Shown: piece by piece, positions 1 to 8,694 of the stretch
How positions within the stretch are numbered: the stretch's first letter is position 1
How the letters are laid out: each line of letters opens with the position of its first letter
DNA from: CAZYJR01 sp964647905
GTDB lineage: Bacteria; Desulfobacterota; DSM-4660; Desulfatiglandales; HGW-15
NCBI GenBank assembly: GCA_964647905.1
Contig: CAZYJR010000004.1
Location: 62,001-126,000, forward strand
DNA length: 64,000 bases
Direction: 5' to 3'
Notes under the pieces: model-generated
Seen by the model: the letters and a program-made list of their open reading frames with translations, nothing else
Told to the model about the DNA's origin: nothing
Databases searched by the model: none
Made by a program: the position numbers and the translations under genes

Positions 1-80
1 GAGCGGGATGAAGGCCCCGAAGCTCCCTCCTGCTCCTTCGGCGCCGGATCCCCCGGTACCCATTGCGTATGCCAGAAAGT

Positions 81-84
<4 letters not shown>
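1..84 (-). CDS. yajC: Preprotein translocase subunit YajC (N-terminal part, runs off the window)
   Basis: The 28 codons visible read MNFLAYAMGTGG and continue through a Gly/Ser-rich linker to the start of the membrane segment (FGAFIPL). This short periplasmic leader followed by one transmembrane helix is the usual YajC N-terminus. YajC is a small inner-membrane partner of SecDF in protein export. The ATG overlaps the stop of tgt as ATGA, and a tgt-yajC order (often followed by secD-secF) is common in bacteria, which supports the call. The rest of the gene lies outside the window. Confidence 0.85.
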
Positions 85-1220
<1,136 letters not shown>

Positions 1221-1248
1221 TGATCGCGCCGCCCCTCCCGCTTCCGGC

Positions 1249-2304
1249 TCAGAGTATCAGCATGGCGTCGCCGTAGCTGAAAAAACGGTAGCGCTTCTCC
1301 ACCGCCCGCCTGTAGGCCCTCAATATCAGGTCGCGGCCCGCAAAGGCGGCCGTCAGGAAGAGCAGGGAGCTCCCCGGGAGGTGGAAGTTGGTTATCAAGG
1401 CGTCCACCGCCCGGAATTCATAACCCGGGGTTATCATCAGCCCGGTCCAGCCCTCGCCGGGCGTCAGGCGGCCCGTCTCCCGGGCCGCGCTCTCAAGGGC
1501 CCTTACCACCGTTGTGCCAACGGCCACCACGCGCCCTCGGGCGCTTCGGGCCCTTTCCACCGCCCCTGCGGTCTCGGGCGGGATCACGTAGTACTCCTCG
1601 CCCACGCTGTGCTCCCGGATGTCCCGGGTGCGGACCGGCCTGAAGGTCCCGTGACCCACGTGGAGCGTAACCGCGGCGACTCGGATGCCGGCCTCGCGAA
1701 TCCGCTCCAGGAGGCCCTCGGAGAAGTGGAGCCCGGCCGTGGGGGCGGCCACCGCCCCCGGCCTGCGCGAGTAGACCGTCTGATAGCGCTCCCGGTCGAG
1801 CCCGCTCCTGGGATCTCCGGGGGAGCGCCTTATATAAGGAGGCAGGGGCATGGAGCCCTTCTCCTCCATTACCTCTTCAAGATCCCTCGGGCCGGAGAAT
1901 CTTATCCGGGCAGTACCCTCGGCCCCGGTCTCCTCCACGGTCCCTGCGAGCTCGCCTTCCAGGATCAGCCGGGCGCCCCTCCGGGGCCGCTTGGACGACT
2001 TGACCAGGCACCTGCGCGGCGCCCCGGGCCGCTCCCCGGGACTCGGGACGTCCAGGACCAGCACCTCCACCCGCCCGCCGCTCTCCTTCCGGCCGTAGAG
2101 CCTCGCCGGGACCACGCGGGTGTCGTTCACCACCAAGAGATCGCCCGGGTCCAAGAGACCGGGCAGGTCCCTGAAGAGATGATCGGAGAACCCCTCCCTG
2201 GCCCTGTCCAGCCTGAAAAGCCTGGATCCGGTCCTCTCCGGGGCGGGCTCCTGGGCGATCAGCTCCTCCGGGAGATCATACCTGTAATCCTCGATATCGA
2301 ACAT
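1249..2304 (-). CDS. queA: S-adenosylmethionine:tRNA ribosyltransferase-isomerase
   Basis: QueA transfers and isomerises the ribosyl moiety of S-adenosylmethionine onto preQ1-tRNA, giving epoxyqueuosine; it acts right after Tgt, encoded next. The 351-residue protein opens with FDIEDYRYDLPEELIAQEP, the typical QueA N-terminus, and carries the family segments DLLVVNDTRVVPARL, AAPTAGLHFS and TNFHLPGSSLL. ATG at 2304 is the only good start; no clear Shine-Dalgarno (SD) sequence precedes it, and a strong hairpin (2318-2341) sits 14 nt upstream, which might affect translation. Confidence 0.97.
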   Translation of the reverse strand: MFDIEDYRYDLPEELIAQEPAPERTGSRLFRLDRAREGFSDHLFRDLPGLLDPGDLLVVNDTRVVPARLYGRKESGGRVEVLVLDVPSPGERPGAPRRCLVKSSKRPRRGARLILEGELAGTVEETGAEGTARIRFSGPRDLEEVMEEKGSMPLPPYIRRSPGDPRSGLDRERYQTVYSRRPGAVAAPTAGLHFSEGLLERIREAGIRVAAVTLHVGHGTFRPVRTRDIREHSVGEEYYVIPPETAGAVERARSARGRVVAVGTTVVRALESAARETGRLTPGEGWTGLMITPGYEFRAVDALITNFHLPGSSLLFLTAAFAGRDLILRAYRRAVEKRYRFFSYGDAMLIL

Positions 2305-2317
2305 GTGAGCGGGCTTA

Positions 2318-2341
2318 GGGCAGCCCTGAAAAAGGCTGCCC
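2318..2341 (-). promoter_or_regulatory. Hairpin in the queA leader
   Basis: Perfect 8-bp inverted repeat GGGCAGCC / GGCTGCCC with an 8-nt loop, 14 nt upstream of the queA start. The loop reads as T-rich on the queA strand. It may be a leader structure or the weak terminator of the small gene upstream. It does not match a preQ1 aptamer that I can recognise. Confidence 0.4.
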
Positions 2342-2474
2342 GCCCCGGTGGTTTCAACGGGTTACGGCCCTTTCCGCCCTGCGGCCCGGCGGAAATCCGC
2401 CTGGCCGCGGGCATCCGGGAAATCGATTCAAAAACCGTAACTTGTAATGAAACTCAGAGGGAAAGTCAAATCAT

Positions 2475-2660
2475 TTATGAGCGGAACAGATAGGCGATCA
2501 GCAAGCCCGCGCACATGGCCGTGAATCCCATGACCCTGAGGTGGGCGTCAGGGATCTCCTGGATGCGGGCCATCCAGCGCTTCATCTTGTCGGGGAAGGC
2601 GAAGTAGGGGATGCCCTCCACCACCAGCACCAGTCCGATCAGGCATAAGAGGAGCTTCAT
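2475..2660 (-). CDS. DUF2065 small membrane protein
   Basis: The 61-residue protein has two hydrophobic helices (about residues 3-20 and 42-58) separated by a short polar segment PDKMKRWMARIQEIPD. This pattern matches the DUF2065 family of small inner-membrane proteins, whose function is unknown. It ends 170 bp upstream of queA on the same strand, and ATG at 2660 is the natural start. The 170 bp to queA contain the hairpin noted above and no other gene. Confidence 0.8.
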   Translation of the reverse strand: MKLLLCLIGLVLVVEGIPYFAFPDKMKRWMARIQEIPDAHLRVMGFTAMCAGLLIAYLFRS

Positions 2661-2719
2661 GGGGCGACATATTAGTGAGCCCCGGGCCGGGTGTCAACAT
2701 GATGGGTAGGAGGGGGCGC

Positions 2720-2764
2720 GGGAGACATGATCCCGGGAGACATGATCCTGGGGGACATAATCCT
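2720..2764. repeat. Three 15-bp tandem repeats
   Basis: Units GGGAGACATGATCCC, GGGAGACATGATCCT and GGGGGACATAATCCT follow each other without spacers. They lie at the left edge of the repeat-rich gene-free stretch 2661-3576. Confidence 0.8.
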
Positions 2765-2788
2765 TGAACTATGACCGCCGATCAGTTA

Positions 2789-3512
2789 GGTTCCGTCCAG
2801 AAAAGGGCCCGAGTCGGGGTCTCCTCCCTCGTTCCGAAGCGTTCGGGGGGCGCGCGCTTCCGCCGGAGACCGAAAGGCGTGAGCGGGGCCGGGGGATGTT
2901 TTTTCGTTTTCGTTGCGAAGGGATAAGGGCCCGAGACGGGGTCTCCTCCCCCGTTCCGAAGGGATAAGGGATAACGGCTAAGGGCCCGAGACTGCGTCTC
3001 CTCCCTCGCTCCGAAGCTCCCGGGCTGGTCTCGCAGCGCGACTTGCCTGCGGGGGAAGCCGCCCCCTCCCTGTTCTCCGCCGCTTCGCGGCGGAGCCAGG
3101 GGGTCCCCCACAGGCAAGTCGCTGCGAGACGGCGCCCTCCCGCAAGGTCGCTCGGGAGGAGACGCAGTCTCGGGCGCCATGGCTGTAGTCTGATCGACAC
3201 GGAGGTATATATCGGGGGGAGGATGAGCCTGGTCGTTGAGGCAAGAGTATTGGGGCTCCAGGCTCGTAGCGGACGGTTGAATCCGGGGGCCCGAGGCTGC
3301 TTCCGGGTAGGGTCGCTCGGGAGGAGACGCAGTCTCGGGCGCCATGGCTGTAGTCTGATCGAGACGGAGGTATGGAGTTGGGGGGGTGGCGTTGCGCCGT
3401 TGGGGCCCGCGAGGTGCTGAGGGATGAGGGCGGAGGCCGCTTACGTGTAGGGGGCGTGGGAGGGGACGCCGGCTCGGGTGCCATGGCTGTAGTCTGATCG
3501 AGAGGGAGGTAT
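2789..3512. repeat. Complex intergenic field with three left-type and three right-type inverted repeat copies
   Basis: The stretch between the DUF2065 gene and alr holds no credible gene; long open frames in it are by-products of repeats. A left-type unit beginning GGGCCCGAG and containing GTCTCCTCC and CCGAAG occurs at 2805-2840, 2927-2960 and 2982-3016. A right-type unit whose first half is the reverse complement of the left type, followed by CATGGCTGTAGTCTGATCGA and GGAGGTAT, occurs at 3146-3208, 3311-3373 and 3450-3512. The field starts (2789) with TTCCGTCCAGAAA, also the beginning of the dispersed element at 14988, 16847 and 23013. Confidence 0.8.
2984..3175. repeat. Long foldback (about 190 bp) centred near 3085
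   Basis: The third left-type unit and first right-type unit form the outer arms of a large imperfect palindrome. Matching inner blocks are GGTCTCGCAGCG with GACTTGCCTG on the left and CAGGCAAGTC with CGCTGCGAGAC on the right; the centre is a perfect 9-bp stem CTCCGCCGC-TTC-GCGGCGGAG at 3075-3095. Transcribed from either strand it would form a long hairpin. Confidence 0.75.
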
Positions 3513-3576
3513 TGAGTAGGGGCTGGGGACGGCTGTTATGGGCTAATCGGGGTCGCGGGATTCAAGGGGGGAGGGA

Positions 3577-4704
3577 GTGGGTGTGAGGGTTTCGCCCAAT
3601 CGCGTGGAGATCGACCTGGAGGCGGTGGCGCATAACTTCCGGGCGATTCGGGGCCGTATAGGGCCGGGCGTGGCCGTGGCCGCTGTGGTCAAGGCCGACG
3701 CCTACGGGCACGGGTTGGTGGAGGCGGCGAGGCGGCTGGAGCGGGAGGGCACCGAGCGCCTGGCCGTGGCCTATGCGGGCGAGGGGGCGGCCTTGAGGGC
3801 CGCGGGGATCGGGCGGCCGGTAATGGTCCTCTGCGGGGCCGGAGGCCGGGCCGAGGCCGAGGCGGTGGCGGAAAACGACCTGATCGCGGTGGCGGCGGAC
3901 CTGGAGCAGGCCGATCTCCTGGCCGGGGAGGCCCGCCGCCGGGGGAGGCGTCTCAGGGTGCAGCTCAAGATAGATACGGGAATGGGGAGGTTGGGGGTCC
4001 GGTTCGAGGATGCCGGCGGGTTTCTCAGGCGGGTCTCCTCCTCCGGGGTGCTGGAGCCCGAGGGGCTCTTGTCGCACCTCTCGTCCGCGGACGAAGAGGA
4101 CCGGGCCTATACGGAAGAGCAGGTCAGGCGGTTCAGGGCGGTGTTGGAGTCCTTGAGGCCCGAGGGCTTTGATCTGCGGGCGAGCAGCCTGGCCAACAGC
4201 GCGGGGATCATGAATTTCCCCGAAGCTCACCTGGGCCTGGTAAGGCCGGGGATACTGCTCTACGGGGGGCTGCCCTCGCCCGAGCTTTGCGCCTCCTTCG
4301 AGCTGCGGCCGGCAATGAGCCTCAGGGCCCGGGTCCTGCAGGTGAGGGAGTTTCCGGGGGGCGCTCCGGTGAGCTACGGCCGGACCTACCATACCGAGGG
4401 GCGGCGCAGGATAGCGGTCACCTCGGCCGGGTACTGCGACGGGCTCTCCAGGGCGCTCTCCAACCGGGGCCACGCCTTGATCCGGGGGGTCAAGGCGCCG
4501 ATAGTGGGAAGGGTGTGCATGAACTTGACCATGGTGGACGTAACCGGTATCGGGGACGCGGCCGCGGGCGACGAGGCGGTTTTCCTGGGCGCACAGGGAG
4601 GCGGGGTCATTACCGGGGACGAGGTGGCCGCCGCCTGCGGGACCATTTCATACGAGGTTTTCTGCGCAGTGGGCGCGAGCGGGGAAAAGACATACGATTC
4701 ATGA
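3577..4704 (+). CDS. alr: Alanine racemase
   Basis: Pyridoxal-phosphate enzyme interconverting L- and D-alanine for peptidoglycan synthesis. The PLP-lysine motif VVKADAYGHG sits at about residues 37-46 (Lys39), and the C-terminal domain carries GRVCMNLTMVDVT. The 375 residues are normal. The start is taken as GTG 3577, just after a GGGGGAGGGAG tract; a second GTG at 3583 is possible. The stop overlaps the argS start as ATGA, so the two are translationally coupled. The right-type repeats end only about 65 bp upstream of the start. Confidence 0.95.
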   Translation: MGVRVSPNRVEIDLEAVAHNFRAIRGRIGPGVAVAAVVKADAYGHGLVEAARRLEREGTERLAVAYAGEGAALRAAGIGRPVMVLCGAGGRAEAEAVAENDLIAVAADLEQADLLAGEARRRGRRLRVQLKIDTGMGRLGVRFEDAGGFLRRVSSSGVLEPEGLLSHLSSADEEDRAYTEEQVRRFRAVLESLRPEGFDLRASSLANSAGIMNFPEAHLGLVRPGILLYGGLPSPELCASFELRPAMSLRARVLQVREFPGGAPVSYGRTYHTEGRRRIAVTSAGYCDGLSRALSNRGHALIRGVKAPIVGRVCMNLTMVDVTGIGDAAAGDEAVFLGAQGGGVITGDEVAAACGTISYEVFCAVGASGEKTYDS

Positions 4705-6377
4705 AACGCAAGCTGGACGACATCCTGAGGAGAGTGCTTCAGGCGTGCTTCGAGGAGGGGGCGCTGATTCCGGTGGAGGTGCCCGAGTTCGTGGTGGAGG
4801 TGCCCAACAACCCGGAGCACGGGCACTTCGCCACCAACCTGGCCATGACCCTGGCCGCTTCCCAGAAGCGGCCCCCGAGGGAGATAGCCGCGGTGCTGGC
4901 CGAGCGGTTGCAGGGATACCAAGACCTGATCGAGCGGGTGGACATAGCCGGCCCCGGGTTCCTCAACTTTGTCATAAGGCTCCGGGAGTGGCACCGCATC
5001 CTGGCCGAGGTGATCTCTCTGGAGCCGGACTACGGCCGGAGCGACATGGGCCGGGGCAGGAGCATCCTGGTTGAGTTCGTGAGCGCCAATCCCACCGGCC
5101 CCCTGCACCTGGGACACGGCCGCGGGGCCGCCCTGGGCGACAGCCTGTGCAGGATCCTGGCCTTCAGCGGGCACCGGGTGAGCAGGGAGTTCTATGTGAA
5201 CGACGCGGGCGCCCAGATCCGCCTCCTCGGGGAGTCCGTCTACGCCAAGTGGAGACAGCGGCGGGACCCGGATTACGCCTTTCCGGAAAAGGGCTACATG
5301 GGGCCTTACATAGAAGACCTGGCATCCGAGGCCGAGTCCGAGGCCGGCCTGGACTCCCTCGAGCCGGACCGGGCGGTGGAGCGCTGCGCCGCCTTGGGCA
5401 GGGAGCGGATGCTGGGGGAGATCAGGCGGGACCTGGAGGAGTTCAGGACCGCGTTCGACACCTGGTTCTCGGAGAGCGACCTGGTCTCGTCGGGCGCGCT
5501 CCGGGAGGCCCTGGACGGGACCAGGGAGCGCGGCGAGCTCTATGAAAAGGACGGGGCCTGGTGGATCCAGACCACGGCCTACGGCGACGACAAGGACCGG
5601 GTCATCCGGAAGAACGACGGCGAGTACACCTATTTCGCGACCGACATCGCCTATCACCTGGACAAGTGGAGGAGGGGTTTCACCGGGGCGGTCAACATCT
5701 GGGGGGCGGATCACCACGGCTATGTCAAACGGGTCAAGGCCGCCTTGGCGGCGAGCGGCCTGGACCCGGACTGGCTCACGGTCCTCCTGATCCAACTGGT
5801 CAAGCTCTGGCAGGGCGGGGCCGAGATCCGGATGTCAAAGCGCGCCGGGAACTACGTGACCCTCAGGGAGCTCATGGAAGAGGTCGGAGTGGACTCGGCC
5901 AGGTTCATCTTCCTGATGAAGAACCACGACTCGCCCCTGGACTTTGATCTGGACCTGGCCAAGCGCCGCGACAGCGACAACCCGGTATACTATGTGCAGT
6001 ACGCACACGCCCGGATCTGCAGCGTATTCAGGAAGGCGGCCGAGGCCGGGGTGTATCCGCCGGAAGACCCGGTGGAGGTGGTGGGGGCCCTTATCCTGGA
6101 GGAGGAGGTCGGGCTCATCCGTCTGCTCGCGCGGTTCCCGGACCTGGTGGAGGAGGTCTCCAGAACTTATGAGCCCCACAGGATGACCTACTACCTGACA
6201 GAACTCGCCTCCGCCTTTCACAAGTACTTCAACCTGGGGACGAAGAGCCCGGAGTGCAGGATGTTGTCCGAAGACGCGCACCTGAGCAAGGCCAGGCTCT
6301 GCCTCGCGGCCGGCGTGCGGGCGGTGCTGCGAAACGGGCTGTCGCTCCTGGGAATAGACGCCCCGGAGAGGATGTGA
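4701..6377 (+). CDS. argS: Arginyl-tRNA synthetase
   Basis: Class I synthetase charging tRNA-Arg. The 558-residue protein begins MKRKLDDILRRVL with an ArgS N-terminal additional domain, has the HIGH-type motif HLGHGR at residues 136-141 and a KMSKS-type motif RMSKRAGN near residue 380. The C-terminal anticodon-binding domain (YYLTELASAFHKYFN) is present. The open frame extends much further upstream inside alr, but ATG 4701, which overlaps the alr stop, is the real start given the family N-terminus. Confidence 0.97.
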   Translation: MKRKLDDILRRVLQACFEEGALIPVEVPEFVVEVPNNPEHGHFATNLAMTLAASQKRPPREIAAVLAERLQGYQDLIERVDIAGPGFLNFVIRLREWHRILAEVISLEPDYGRSDMGRGRSILVEFVSANPTGPLHLGHGRGAALGDSLCRILAFSGHRVSREFYVNDAGAQIRLLGESVYAKWRQRRDPDYAFPEKGYMGPYIEDLASEAESEAGLDSLEPDRAVERCAALGRERMLGEIRRDLEEFRTAFDTWFSESDLVSSGALREALDGTRERGELYEKDGAWWIQTTAYGDDKDRVIRKNDGEYTYFATDIAYHLDKWRRGFTGAVNIWGADHHGYVKRVKAALAASGLDPDWLTVLLIQLVKLWQGGAEIRMSKRAGNYVTLRELMEEVGVDSARFIFLMKNHDSPLDFDLDLAKRRDSDNPVYYVQYAHARICSVFRKAAEAGVYPPEDPVEVVGALILEEEVGLIRLLARFPDLVEEVSRTYEPHRMTYYLTELASAFHKYFNLGTKSPECRMLSEDAHLSKARLCLAAGVRAVLRNGLSLLGIDAPERM

Positions 6378-6392
6378 GCGGGCTGAGAGCTC

Positions 6393-7043
6393 ATGGCCGC
6401 GAAAAGAACCAAGGAGAAGAACAAGGACCGCAGAATCCATATCGAGCTCAGCACCGGAGGCGCCCTGCTATGGGGCGGGGGGCTGATGTTTCTGCTGGTT
6501 TGGATCTTCGCCCTAGGGATACTGGTGGGGCGGGGATCCCTGCCGAGCGACATCAGAGTGGCGGCCGAGGCGCCGTCGTCCGCGCCGCCGCCCCCCCTGG
6601 AGGTGGAAAGGCCCAAGCTCGCGTTTTACGACAAGCTGGCCACCAAGAAGGACAAGGCCAGGGTGCGGGAGGAGCGGGCCGGCCGCGCTGAATCGGACGG
6701 GGGCGGCACGAGATCGGAGCCGGCGCCCCGCGCCCGGGAGCCGGTCACGGAGGAGCGGTCCGCGGGCCGGGAGCCGCCTCTCTACAACCCGCCGGGGGGG
6801 GAGGCTGAGAGCGGGTTCACGGTGCAGGTGGCCGCCCTGGAGAGCCGCGGCACAGCGGAGGAAATGAGCCTGGAGCTCAGGCGGAAGGGGCATCCCGCCT
6901 ACTACTACGATGTATCCATACGGGGCAAGACCTACTTCAGGGTGAGGTGCGGGAGGTTCGTGACCCGGGAGGAGGCCGAGGCCTATGTCAGGCGGCTGAG
7001 GAACAAGGAGGGAATCGAAGGCTTTGTCTCCAAGCTCGAGTGA
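6393..7043 (+). CDS. SPOR-domain inner-membrane protein
   Basis: The 216-residue protein has a short basic cytoplasmic tail, one transmembrane helix (about residues 29-47, LLWGGGLMFLLVWIFALGIL), a long Pro/Glu/Arg-rich periplasmic linker, and a C-terminal SPOR domain starting at about residue 140 (FTVQVAALES ... FRVRCGRFVTREEAEAY). SPOR domains bind denuded peptidoglycan at the division septum (family knowledge), so a role in envelope or division is likely. It lies 15 bp after argS and overlaps the next gene by 20 bp. Confidence 0.88.
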   Translation: MAAKRTKEKNKDRRIHIELSTGGALLWGGGLMFLLVWIFALGILVGRGSLPSDIRVAAEAPSSAPPPPLEVERPKLAFYDKLATKKDKARVREERAGRAESDGGGTRSEPAPRAREPVTEERSAGREPPLYNPPGGEAESGFTVQVAALESRGTAEEMSLELRRKGHPAYYYDVSIRGKTYFRVRCGRFVTREEAEAYVRRLRNKEGIEGFVSKLE

Positions 7044-7503
7044 ACCGCTGCTCAGAAAGGCGCTGGTAAGAGACGTAAAACCCATTCACCGGCTGCTCTA
7101 TCACTACGCGGACCAAGGCCTGCTCCTTGCCCGCTCCTTGAGCGAGCTCTATGACCACCTCCGAGACTTCTACGTGCTGGAGGATCAGGCGCGGGGGAGC
7201 CTTGTGGGTTTCTGCGCCCTCGGGGTATGCTGGGAGGACCTGGCGGAGATCAGATCCCTGGCGGTGGAGGAGGAGGCCAAGGGCAAGGGATACGGCCGCA
7301 GCCTGGTGAGGGCCTGCATGGAGGAGGCCGCCACCCTGGGGATAACCAGGCTCTTTACCTTGACCTATGTGGAGGGCTTCTTCAGGAGGCTGGGGTTCGA
7401 GGAGGTGGAAAAGGCGGGCCTGCCTCACAAGGTTTGGGCGGACTGCCTCAAGTGCCCCAAGTTTCCGGACTGCGACGAGACGGCGATGGCCCGTGGGCTC
7501 TGA
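7024..7503 (+). CDS. GNAT N-acetyltransferase, ArgA-like
   Basis: A 159-residue GCN5-type acetyltransferase. The acetyl-CoA motif region reads EIRSLAVEEEAKGKGYGRSL at about residues 74-93, followed by TLTYVEGFFRRLGFEEV. The order and the C-terminal Cys-rich tail CLKCPKFPDCDE resemble the short stand-alone N-acetylglutamate synthases (arginine biosynthesis) of anaerobes, but the substrate cannot be proven here. The likely start is TTG 7024, inside the end of the SPOR gene; no ATG or GTG in frame lies near. It is followed by tatA in the same direction. Confidence 0.82.
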   Translation: MSPSSSEPLLRKALVRDVKPIHRLLYHYADQGLLLARSLSELYDHLRDFYVLEDQARGSLVGFCALGVCWEDLAEIRSLAVEEEAKGKGYGRSLVRACMEEAATLGITRLFTLTYVEGFFRRLGFEEVEKAGLPHKVWADCLKCPKFPDCDETAMARGL

Positions 7504-7528
7504 ACGCCCTCTCTAGGAGGATCGACCA

Positions 7529-7948
7529 ATGTTTGGCATCGGACTGCCGGAGCTTATCATCATCATGGTGATAGCCTTGATCGTCATCGGGCCGAGCAAG
7601 CTCCCGGACCTGGCGCGCGCCCTGGGCAAGGGGATGGCCGAGTTCAGGAAGGCGACCCAGGAGATAAAGGACAGCCTGGATGCGAGCGAGGACTTCCAGG
7701 AGATAAAGCGCGACGTGACCGACACGGTGAGCGGTATCCAGCGCTCCCTGGAGGATCGGCCCGGCGGCCGGGGGGAGAGGGCCGCCGGGGAGGACGAGCC
7801 CGGCGAGCCTCCTCCCGTGTACGACTCCTACGACGAGGTCCTGGAAGAGTATGAAAGCGGGAAAGAGGATTCAGGCGAAGAGGTCTCGACCGCGGCAGGG
7901 GACCGGGAGGAGAAGGCCGGAGAGGACGATAACAAGGAGGAGAGGTGA
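7529..7948 (+). CDS. tatA: Twin-arginine translocase subunit TatA/TatB
   Basis: The 139-residue protein starts with the Tat N-terminal helix MFGIGLPELIIIMVIALIVI, then the hinge GPSKLPDLARALGKG and an amphipathic helix; the rest is an acidic disordered tail. This is the pore-forming or TatB-like part of the Tat system exporting folded proteins. A good SD (AGGAGG) precedes the ATG. It overlaps tatC by 4 bp (GTGA). TatA and TatB are hard to separate by sequence, and only one copy is seen here. Confidence 0.9.
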   Translation: MFGIGLPELIIIMVIALIVIGPSKLPDLARALGKGMAEFRKATQEIKDSLDASEDFQEIKRDVTDTVSGIQRSLEDRPGGRGERAAGEDEPGEPPPVYDSYDEVLEEYESGKEDSGEEVSTAAGDREEKAGEDDNKEER

Positions 7949-8694
7949 AAAGCGACGAGAAGCAGCCCTTCATGAGCCACCTGGAGGAGCTCCGGAAGCG
8001 CCTGATCACCTGCGCGATCTCGGTGGGAGTTGGATTCGCGGCGGCCTACTTTTTCAAGGAGCGGCTCTTCCGGATCCTGGTCTCTCCGCTCAAGGACAAC
8101 CTGGAGGAGGGCCAGCAGCTCATCTTCACCAACCTCCCCGAGATGTTCTTCGCATACCTCAAGACCGCCCTGGTGGCCGGGATCCTGGCTTCCGCGCCCA
8201 TCATCTTCTACCAGCTTTACATGTTCGTGGCACCGGGCCTGTACCATCACGAAAAGCGCCTGGTGGTGCCCTTTGTGGTAACATCCACCCTGCTCTTCGT
8301 GGGCGGGAGCCTCTTCGGCTACTTCGTGGTGTTCCCCTTCGGGTTCCGCTTCTTCCTGGGCTTCGCCAACGAATACATCCAGGCCTTGCCCTCGGTGAAG
8401 GAGTACTTCTCCTTCGCCATCAAGCTCCTCTTCGCCTTCGGGCTGGTCTTCGAGCTGCCCGTGGTGGCGTTTTTCCTCGCCAAGATGAGGGTGATAACCC
8501 CGGACCTGATGAGACGCAAGCGCAAGTACGCGCTCCTCTTGACCTTCACGGCATCGGCCATACTGACTCCGCCGGACGTGGTCACCCAGTGCATGATGGC
8601 CGGGCCTCTTATCCTGCTCTATGAGATAAGCATCCTGGTGGCCAGGATGGCGGGGAAGCCCCGGGAGGAGGCGGAAGGCGCCAAGGAGTCCTAG
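7945..8694 (+). CDS. tatC: Twin-arginine translocase subunit TatC
   Basis: Polytopic membrane protein that recognises twin-arginine signal peptides. It opens with the conserved MSHLEELRKRL segment (residues 10-20), has six hydrophobic helices and the family segment FFLGFANEYI; 249 residues is typical. It starts with GTG overlapping the tatA stop and has the AAGGAGGAG tract as SD. One likely client in this window is the ApbE protein (33395-34456), which has a twin-arginine signal. Its stop TAG lies in the CTAG shared with the convergent downstream gene. Confidence 0.96.
   Translation: MKSDEKQPFMSHLEELRKRLITCAISVGVGFAAAYFFKERLFRILVSPLKDNLEEGQQLIFTNLPEMFFAYLKTALVAGILASAPIIFYQLYMFVAPGLYHHEKRLVVPFVVTSTLLFVGGSLFGYFVVFPFGFRFFLGFANEYIQALPSVKEYFSFAIKLLFAFGLVFELPVVAFFLAKMRVITPDLMRRKRKYALLLTFTASAILTPPDVVTQCMMAGPLILLYEISILVARMAGKPREEAEGAKES

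Noticed and set aside
2305..2345. preQ1 riboswitch before queA
   Set aside because: Only a simple hairpin is present; no preQ1 aptamer sequence could be found.
2764..3484. Overlapping open frames of 60-190 codons in the intergenic field
   Set aside because: They repeat the phrase APETASPPERP because the DNA repeats; no start signals or conserved features.
3146..3512. CRISPR array
   Set aside because: The 63-bp repeats are too long, too few and unevenly spaced (165 and 139 bp), and no cas genes are nearby.
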